DNA from: Terrimicrobiaceae bacterium
Lineage (GTDB): Bacteria; Verrucomicrobiota; Verrucomicrobiia; Chthoniobacterales; Terrimicrobiaceae
Direction: 5' to 3'
Assembly: GCA_021463905.1 (NCBI GenBank)
Contig: JAJTZA010000014.1
Location: 1 to 57,905 of the forward strand
DNA: 57,905 nt
In this document: positions 52,502 to 57,905 of the stretch, piece by piece
Position numbering within the stretch: position 1 is the first letter of the stretch
How the letters are laid out: every line of letters starts with the position of its first letter
The notes under the pieces: generated by a model
What the model was told of the DNA's origin: nothing
Seen by the model: the letters and a program-made list of their open reading frames with translations, nothing else
Database searches by the model: none
Position numbers and translations under genes: made by a program

Positions 52502-53394
52502 GGCGCCGGACGCAAAGCTTCGACAATCGTGGATATATTGTGCCGCATCATCTCCTCATAAGTCCGGACTCCCCCGGAACCGGGACCGTCCGCAATCAAT
52601 TCGCCACCCATGCGCGCACCCGTTTCCCGCATGATTTCCGACAGCGCCTTCGGATTTTCCCCCTGCTCGGCAAAGACCGCACGAACCCCTCTCGCCCGCA
52701 TTTTGGCGATGATCTCACTTACACGCTGGGGAGTGGGTTGATTGGTGGCCTTGATGTCCATGAGTGGGATCGTCACAAAACCAAAATCGCGCGCAAAATA
52801 CCCGAATCCATCATGGGGCGTGACCAACACCCGGACGGATTTTGGCAGGGAGGCAATTTCAAGCGCGGCCCATTCCTTCAGGCTCTCCAGCGAAGCCAGG
52901 AGCGCGGAGGCCCGCGCTTCGTAGCCGTCCCGGCCCTCCGGATCGGCCTCCCCAAACACATCACGGATTTTCCGTGCGGCAGCGCTCACGTTCGACAGGC
53001 TCTGCCACCAGTGCGGGTCGGCCATCTCCACCGAGCCCTGGGTTGCGGGAAAGCGCAGGGGCTTGACGGATTTTCCCAGCAGGACGTATTGCGGGCCGCC
53101 GGACGTGGCGGCCATCAGCTTGGGCAGGTAACTCTCCAGCCCCAGGCCCGCCGCCAGGACGATCCGGGCCTCGGCCACCGCACGAATTTCCGACGGGCCC
53201 GGCTCGAAGTGGTGCGGGTCGCCACCCGACCGGACAATCTCCACAACCTCGACACGATCACCACCGATCCGACGCGCCAGATCCGTCGCCACGGGATGCA
53301 ACGATGCCACCCGGAGCTTCTCCCCGTAGGCAGAACCCGCCACCACAACAACCCCGGCAGCAATGACTGTCAAAAAAATCCCCCGCATCTCCAT
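52498..53394 (-). CDS. znuA: Zn/Mn ABC transporter substrate-binding protein
   Basis: The ATG at 53394 (MEMRGIFLTVIAAG) follows GGAAGAG at a good distance, so it is preferred over the track start at 53442; the precursor has 298 residues and a signal peptide ending near SAYG. Metal-site regions are recognisable: GGDPHHFEPGPSEI, MADPHWWQSL, TPHDGFGYFARDFG and AVFAEQGENPKALSEI. It is the cluster A-I binding protein of a Zn or Mn importer and heads the four-gene operon. No long His-rich loop is seen, which fits either metal. Confidence 0.88.
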   Translation of the reverse strand: MEMRGIFLTVIAAGVVVVAGSAYGEKLRVASLHPVATDLARRIGGDRVEVVEIVRSGGDPHHFEPGPSEIRAVAEARIVLAAGLGLESYLPKLMAATSGGPQYVLLGKSVKPLRFPATQGSVEMADPHWWQSLSNVSAAARKIRDVFGEADPEGRDGYEARASALLASLESLKEWAALEIASLPKSVRVLVTPHDGFGYFARDFGFVTIPLMDIKATNQPTPQRVSEIIAKMRARGVRAVFAEQGENPKALSEIMRETGARMGGELIADGPGSGGVRTYEEMMRHNISTIVEALRPAP

Positions 53395-53563
53395 CAGCGA
53401 TTTCTCTTCCATCCCATGGAGGTCTAGCAAGCGCAGAATCACTCGACACCCGTGCTTTTCTTAATTTTATGAAGTGCATTGACATCTCCGCTCTCCACGG
53501 GATGATCCCTTGCGGCCCGTGATATCCGGCGCAGGGTGCCCGCACCAGCACACACAACCAATC

Positions 53564-54385
53564 TTGAAAACCATCGCGATCAGCAACCAGAAAGGCGGCG
53601 TGGGCAAAACAACCACGGCGGTGAATCTTTGCGCCGCGCTGGCGGAACGCGGAACGCGGGTTCTGCTGGCGGACCTCGACCCCCAAGGGAATGCCACCAG
53701 CGCACTGGGCGGAAACGAGACGCCCGCGCTGAGTCTCTACCAGGCACTCATTGGAGAAGTCGCCGCTCAGGAGGTGATCATGGCCACCCGACTCCCCAAC
53801 CTGAGTCTCCTCCCGGCCAATCTCGACATGGCTGGCGCGGAAATCGAGGTCGCACGCATGGATGACCACATGCACAGGCTCCGCAAGGTGATCGAACCCC
53901 TTCAGACCTCCGGCCAGTTTGATTACCTCTTTTTGGACTGCCCGCCCTCGCTGGGTATCTGGATGACGAACGCGCTTGCCGCAGCCCATGAGATTCTCAT
54001 CCCGATCCAATGCGAATACTATTCGCTGGAGGGTCTCTCGACGCTGATGCGGGTGATGGACGACCTGCGGGAATCCGGCGCAAATCCCGGCCTGGCCATT
54101 GCGGGTTTGCTGATGACGATGTTTGACAACCGCACCAATTTGAATCCGGCGGTGGTTGCGGAAGTACGCGAGCATTTTGGCGAGGTGGTCTTTGCCACGC
54201 AAATCCCGCGCACCGTGCGCTTCGGGGAGGCGCCCAGTCACGGTCGCACGATTCTCGAGCATGACCCTCATGGAACAGGTGCGGCAGCCTACCGCGCCCT
54301 GGCCGCCGAATTCCTCGAGCGCCAGGCCGCAAAACTCGCCTTTGTCTCCCCCAAACAGGAACCCGCCGCGCATGAGCCCGCCTGA
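53564..54385 (+). CDS. ParA/Soj-type ATPase, orphan
   Basis: The track start at 53510 precedes the conserved N-terminus by 18 residues; a TTG at 53564 gives KTIAISNQKGGVGKTTTAVNL as in ParA proteins (273 residues), so I prefer it. The deviant Walker A KGGVGKTT, the switch LLADLDPQGNATSA and the Walker B DYLFLDCPPSLG are complete. The C-terminal 20 residues are Pro/Ala/Glu-rich. No parB or parS is in the window; pyrE overlaps its 3' end. It may act in chromosome or protein positioning, but a role in chromosome partitioning is not supported by the context. Confidence 0.85.
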   Translation: MKTIAISNQKGGVGKTTTAVNLCAALAERGTRVLLADLDPQGNATSALGGNETPALSLYQALIGEVAAQEVIMATRLPNLSLLPANLDMAGAEIEVARMDDHMHRLRKVIEPLQTSGQFDYLFLDCPPSLGIWMTNALAAAHEILIPIQCEYYSLEGLSTLMRVMDDLRESGANPGLAIAGLLMTMFDNRTNLNPAVVAEVREHFGEVVFATQIPRTVRFGEAPSHGRTILEHDPHGTGAAAYRALAAEFLERQAAKLAFVSPKQEPAAHEPA

Positions 54386-54956
54386 CCCGCAATCCGAAGT
54401 TCTCGCAGCGTTCCGATCGAGCGGCGCTCTGCTCAGCGGTCATTTCATCCTCCGCTCAGGCCTGCACAGCCGCGAGTTTTTCCAGTGCGCGCTTCTGCTT
54501 CAAAATGCCGCGCTGGCGGCGAGGGTTTGTGGACTCCTGGCCGATGCGCTGCGCCCGTATGACGCGCCGACGGTCATTTCGCCGGCTGTGGGCGGGATCA
54601 TCGTCGGACAGGAAGTCGCGCGCCATCTGGAAAAACGCCACATTTTTGTGGAGAAGGATGGTGGGGGCGGGCTGGTTCTGCGGCGCGGGTTTGCCATCAC
54701 TCCCGGTGAGCGGTTTTTGGTGGCGGAGGATGTGGTGACCCGCGGAGGGCGGGTGATGGAAACCGTCGAGATCGTTCGGGGATATGGCGGCGTGGTGGTG
54801 GCGGTGGGTGCGCTTGTGGATCGCAGCGGCGGTGTGCTGCCCGATTTTGGATGTCCGTTTGTTGCGCTCGCAAGGATGACTCCGGAAACCTTTCCTGCCG
54901 ACCAGCTTCCTCCCGATCTGGCTTCGATCCCGGCCGTCAAACCAGGCAGCAAATAA
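54372..54956 (+). CDS. pyrE: Orotate phosphoribosyltransferase
   Basis: The track ORF starts upstream inside parA; the ATG at 54372 (MSPPDPQSEVLAAFR) gives 194 residues. The PRPP-binding motif is FLVAEDVVTRGGRVMETVE, and the orotate site region HFILRSGLHSREFFQCALLLQ and ISPAVGGIIVGQEVAR are typical of PyrE. It makes OMP in pyrimidine synthesis. It overlaps the parA 3' end by 14 bases. Confidence 0.93.
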   Translation: MSPPDPQSEVLAAFRSSGALLSGHFILRSGLHSREFFQCALLLQNAALAARVCGLLADALRPYDAPTVISPAVGGIIVGQEVARHLEKRHIFVEKDGGGGLVLRRGFAITPGERFLVAEDVVTRGGRVMETVEIVRGYGGVVVAVGALVDRSGGVLPDFGCPFVALARMTPETFPADQLPPDLASIPAVKPGSK

Positions 54957-54999
54957 GTCGTCCTTGCGGGATGGGCACGGGGAAGCTACAACAACCCTC

Positions 55000-55542
55000 A
55001 TGGATGGGATGAATCGAGCCGCTCTGTCAACACTGTGTCTGGTCTTTCTCGCCCTCGGATCGCTCACGGCAACCGCCCCGGCTGCCAGCCAGAGCGCCCG
55101 CGAGGCCAAACGCGCCCTCCCCGGGCGCTTCCAGGATCATGTCGTGAAAATCAGTGCCGACGAGGGAACCCCCGATCCGCCCAAATGGTTTTTTGTCTGT
55201 CGTGCAGCTCATGGTGAGGATGGTATTCTTTCCCTGGTCGTGCAAAACGGGCGGCTCCTGAGTACGAAGCCCTCGCTGGATTTGCGGGTGGCTCTGGGCA
55301 ACTATTCCCGCATCAACTTTGACAGGGTTCTCGTGGATTCGCGCGGAACCTACGAAATCGCGCAGCGCTACATTAAGAACGCGAAGCCGGGAAAAACGCT
55401 GGGGGCCGTGAGTTACCTGCTCCAGCAGGCGGGGGAGGATGCCGATCCGATCTGGTCGCTGTGGTGCTATGACTCCTCGGGCCGCTACCTCGGCCTGTTG
55501 AAGGTACTGGCCTCGACGGGCGACGTTATTCTTTGGGAATAG
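55000..55542 (+). CDS. Secreted protein of unknown function
   Basis: A start at 55000 (MDGMNRAALSTLCLVFLALGSLTAT) gives a 180-residue precursor with a signal peptide; 55009 is an alternative. The mature region contains HVVKISADEGTPDPPKWFFVCRA and PIWSLWCYDSSGRYLGLLKV, a mixed alpha/beta pattern with two Cys. No family is recognised. The 3' end overlaps the convergent DUF2723-type gene by 17 bases. Confidence 0.7.
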   Translation: MDGMNRAALSTLCLVFLALGSLTATAPAASQSAREAKRALPGRFQDHVVKISADEGTPDPPKWFFVCRAAHGEDGILSLVVQNGRLLSTKPSLDLRVALGNYSRINFDRVLVDSRGTYEIAQRYIKNAKPGKTLGAVSYLLQQAGEDADPIWSLWCYDSSGRYLGLLKVLASTGDVILWE

Positions 55543-57905
55543 CGGGTGGCTCCCCGGCAGGGAATGAGGCGGGATTCTGCTTCAGGAGGCTGGAAAATGG
55601 CGGTTTTTCAAGAGTGCCGGCAAAGACCGGGTCCTGGGCCAGAAGCTCCCGGACATTACGTCCGCCCCCACGCGCCGCCTGCGTCATGGCCTGGTAGGCC
55701 TCATTGGTCTGGGCATTCAGGAGGCGCGCCCGGGCGAGTATGTAATGGTGCATGGCCTCGCCAGGCGCGACTGCGGCCAACTGTTCGGCGGCTTTCAGAA
55801 AGAGCGCCCGCTGGCCCGTTGTTTCCAGGTAGCTGGAAATGGTGGTCAGCACTGAGGCATTGCTGCGAAAAGTTTCGAGAGCGGGTCCGATCAGGGCATT
55901 GGCATTGTTGGTGTCGCCAATCGAGGTGTAGAGCCTCAGCAGTTTGGAAAATGCCTCTCCATCCGCCGGAGCAGTCTCCAGTGCCTTGCGGAAATTCTCG
56001 ATCTCCCGATGCGATTCTTTCCGGCGCTGGATAATGACAGCAAGGGAGACGATCGCGAGGCTGTTGGGGTCTTTGCCGTAAGCCGCATCAAGCAGCTCCA
56101 TCGCCTCATCATAGTCACCCCGATCCATGAGGATTTCGGAAAGCTGGGAAAGCGCATTCACGTTCACCGGCGATAACTCGATCGCTTCGCGGAAGGTGCG
56201 CTCCGCCTCGGGGAGCATCTTCCGATGACGGTAGATATTCCCCATTGTCATCCGCAGACTGGAAAAGGACCTCTGCGCGTCCAGGTCCTTGTGGTAGGCG
56301 GGATCACCGAGCAGACGGGCCTTGTAGTCAGCCCAAAACGCAAAGTCCTTTGCCACCATCTCCGGGGTCAGCTCAGGGACTTTTTCACGATGGAGCTGAT
56401 ACACCAGGCCGTGAGGCGTTGCGTAGTCGTAAGTCCATCGAATCGGAAAGCTCTCCTCAATAAAGAAATCGTGCTCATCGCGGTTGTGCTCCCATATCCA
56501 GCGCAGGGTCTCAGAAAAAATGGCATAGGAATCGCTCGCGGCCTGACCACTCGGCGGCTCCCCCGCGCCCTGCTGTGCGCCTTCCTTGGCCAGCTCGCTC
56601 TCAATGATTTTTTTCACCTCCTCGGGAGAAGGAAGCGTGAGCGGCTGCTTCGGATACGTATTTTCACGCCCGAGCCAGCGCTCGAAGGCGTTCTTGGGCT
56701 GCGGGCGTCCGGGGCCGTAATGATCCCGCAGATACTGCATGTAAAAAGTTTCCGCGAGGGCGTTTTGAGTGATGATGTACAAATCGCGGCGGTCGAAATC
56801 CGGGTCGCGTTTCCGGTGTCCCGGCTGGCCGCTTTCTCCAAAAATCATGTAGGTGGGGACAAATCGTCCGGGGTCGGTTCCGCCGATGACGATGCTATTC
56901 CTGGGGAGGTCCTTGAGCATGTCGTGTCCGAACATCCACCCAAACCAGCGTCCACGCTGTGAGGCGGATGCTTCACTGCCCAGGAGCGTCCACACCGGAA
57001 AGACCAAAAGAACCGGCGCCAGCCAAAAGTACACGCGCCGACGCCGTGTCAAAAATTCGATGAGCAGGCCGGTGCCCAAGCCGGAGAGCAGCGCGTAAAT
57101 CAGATTGGTGTAGGTGTGATAGGGCATCTGAAGCCACCACCCCGCCAGATCAATCTCTGCACCATCCATCGCAGGCTGAAGGAAGGCCGCCAGGACAAAC
57201 GCGAAGTGCAGCGTGTAAATCCACGCCCGCTTGGGCAATGAGCAACGCAGGATGAACAAAATCGAGGCGAAATAGCCAATGACGGAAAATGGAGTGAGGG
57301 CGCGGGCGAGCTGCTGCCAAAAAAATCCCACCCAGAGCTGGAGGCCTTGCAGACGGGGGCGTCGGGGAAGGCCTGCCGGCTTTTCATGGTTTTCGGGCGT
57401 CGTTCCTGTGATGCGCCCCAGGGTTCGCAGGCTTTGATCGGCCAGATTCCCGGCATATTGAGAGCGGTTGATCGAATAAAAAAATCCCGCCGGGTCGCGC
57501 GCATAACTCCAGTTCATCGGGGGATTGGTCGAGGAAGCCAGGGGCATGTAGGCATAAGGCAGCAAGCCGACCGCCACCACAAAGGGCAGAAATGCCACCA
57601 GATGCCACCGAACGCGGAACCGCCGCCAAACCACAAAACCCAACCCTGCCACCAGAGCAATCCAAAAAAACCGGATGGCTGTTTTCAGAACCATCTCGTT
57701 GTTGGAAAGGATGGCAAACCCGAGGTAGCCGAGGAGTGCGGTCAGGACGCCCGCCAGAATCCAGTCGGCCAATGCCCGCCGCCGCAACAACAGGATGAGT
57801 AGATATGGCAGTGGCGCGAGGGTCAGCGTGAGATGGTGATTGCTGAAAGACAGGGCGAGCGCAAAAAACGCTGCCAGCATGAAGCCGTCGCGCGCAGGGT
57901 TTCTC
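55526..57905 (-). CDS. DUF2723 membrane protein with TPR repeats, 5' end outside the window
   Basis: The frame remains open to the window edge (RNPARDGF precedes the track Met), so the start codon is missing. The visible 784 residues begin with FFALALSFSNHHLTLTLAPL, a conserved DUF2723 segment, and several membrane helices. Residues about 560-760 hold TPR-like repeats (PEAERTFREAIELSPVNVNALSQLSEIL and DYDEAMELLDAAYGKDPNSLAIVSLA). DUF2723 proteins resemble GT-C-type membrane glycosyltransferases; the TPR part may bind partner proteins. Substrate unknown. Confidence 0.82.
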   Translation of the reverse strand, partial: RNPARDGFMLAAFFALALSFSNHHLTLTLAPLPYLLILLLRRRALADWILAGVLTALLGYLGFAILSNNEMVLKTAIRFFWIALVAGLGFVVWRRFRVRWHLVAFLPFVVAVGLLPYAYMPLASSTNPPMNWSYARDPAGFFYSINRSQYAGNLADQSLRTLGRITGTTPENHEKPAGLPRRPRLQGLQLWVGFFWQQLARALTPFSVIGYFASILFILRCSLPKRAWIYTLHFAFVLAAFLQPAMDGAEIDLAGWWLQMPYHTYTNLIYALLSGLGTGLLIEFLTRRRRVYFWLAPVLLVFPVWTLLGSEASASQRGRWFGWMFGHDMLKDLPRNSIVIGGTDPGRFVPTYMIFGESGQPGHRKRDPDFDRRDLYIITQNALAETFYMQYLRDHYGPGRPQPKNAFERWLGRENTYPKQPLTLPSPEEVKKIIESELAKEGAQQGAGEPPSGQAASDSYAIFSETLRWIWEHNRDEHDFFIEESFPIRWTYDYATPHGLVYQLHREKVPELTPEMVAKDFAFWADYKARLLGDPAYHKDLDAQRSFSSLRMTMGNIYRHRKMLPEAERTFREAIELSPVNVNALSQLSEILMDRGDYDEAMELLDAAYGKDPNSLAIVSLAVIIQRRKESHREIENFRKALETAPADGEAFSKLLRLYTSIGDTNNANALIGPALETFRSNASVLTTISSYLETTGQRALFLKAAEQLAAVAPGEAMHHYILARARLLNAQTNEAYQAMTQAARGGGRNVRELLAQDPVFAGTLEKPPFSSLLKQNPASFPAGEPPAIPKE

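Overview
The window is a GC-rich bacterial chromosome segment that most likely comes from a member of the Verrucomicrobiota. The evidence is a C-terminal remnant resembling Verru_Chthon cassette protein A, a PEP-CTERM protein built from autotransporter-type beta-strand repeats, a pseudopilin with a C-terminal DGH motif, and a 5'-truncated DUF2723-type membrane protein. No rRNA, tRNA or CRISPR array was seen. Genes are dense, and at least twelve neighbouring pairs share a 4-bp ATGA stop/start overlap.

Layout, left part (1-15.9 kb). The left edge holds two truncated genes, a RhuM-type fragment and the first codons of a DUF262-type protein, then a LuxR-type regulator. A long minus-strand run follows: histone-deacetylase-like hydrolase, CoA-transferase/GNAT fusion, an MMPL exporter fused to an LpxL-type acyltransferase, a halogenase-like flavoprotein, an acyl carrier protein, TrmB, a GT4 glycosyltransferase, a TolB-like propeller and prephenate dehydratase. 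The Verru_Chthon A remnant and a DUF4143 ATPase come next.

Middle part (15.2-32 kb). A minus-strand operon rhaB-lutA-lutB-lutC-manA-hpt is divergent from a DeoR-type regulator. It combines methylpentose kinase, lactate oxidation and mannose-6-phosphate isomerase functions, and manA carries a frameshift at a T7 run. To the right are a PPIase lipoprotein, a PrxQ-type peroxiredoxin, two divergent paralogous glycosyltransferase-like genes, a CbiX-type chelatase, a TolC-type protein, a GT2 glycosyltransferase, a DUF2062 protein and hemL. A small PIN/antitoxin pair sits between DUF2062 and hemL and is bracketed by a 61-bp direct repeat that forms the 3' ends of both flanking genes.

Right part (32-57.9 kb). 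A minus-strand locus contains a LacI regulator, an unknown secreted protein, a pseudopilin, a 1202-residue secreted protein, a double-Rossmann FAD protein and a Gfo/Idh/MocA-aldo/keto reductase fusion. It looks like an uncharacterised carbohydrate-processing system. Upstream of lacI is the PEP-CTERM beta-repeat gene, interrupted by one in-frame TGA; its promoter has a palindrome between -35 and -10. Then come a lysine 2,3-aminomutase family enzyme, a bacterial family B DNA polymerase, a four-gene Zn/Mn ABC transporter operon with one unknown membrane-anchored member, an orphan ParA, pyrE, a small secreted protein and the 3' part of a DUF2723/TPR membrane protein.

All family calls come from reading the translated sequence; no database search was possible.
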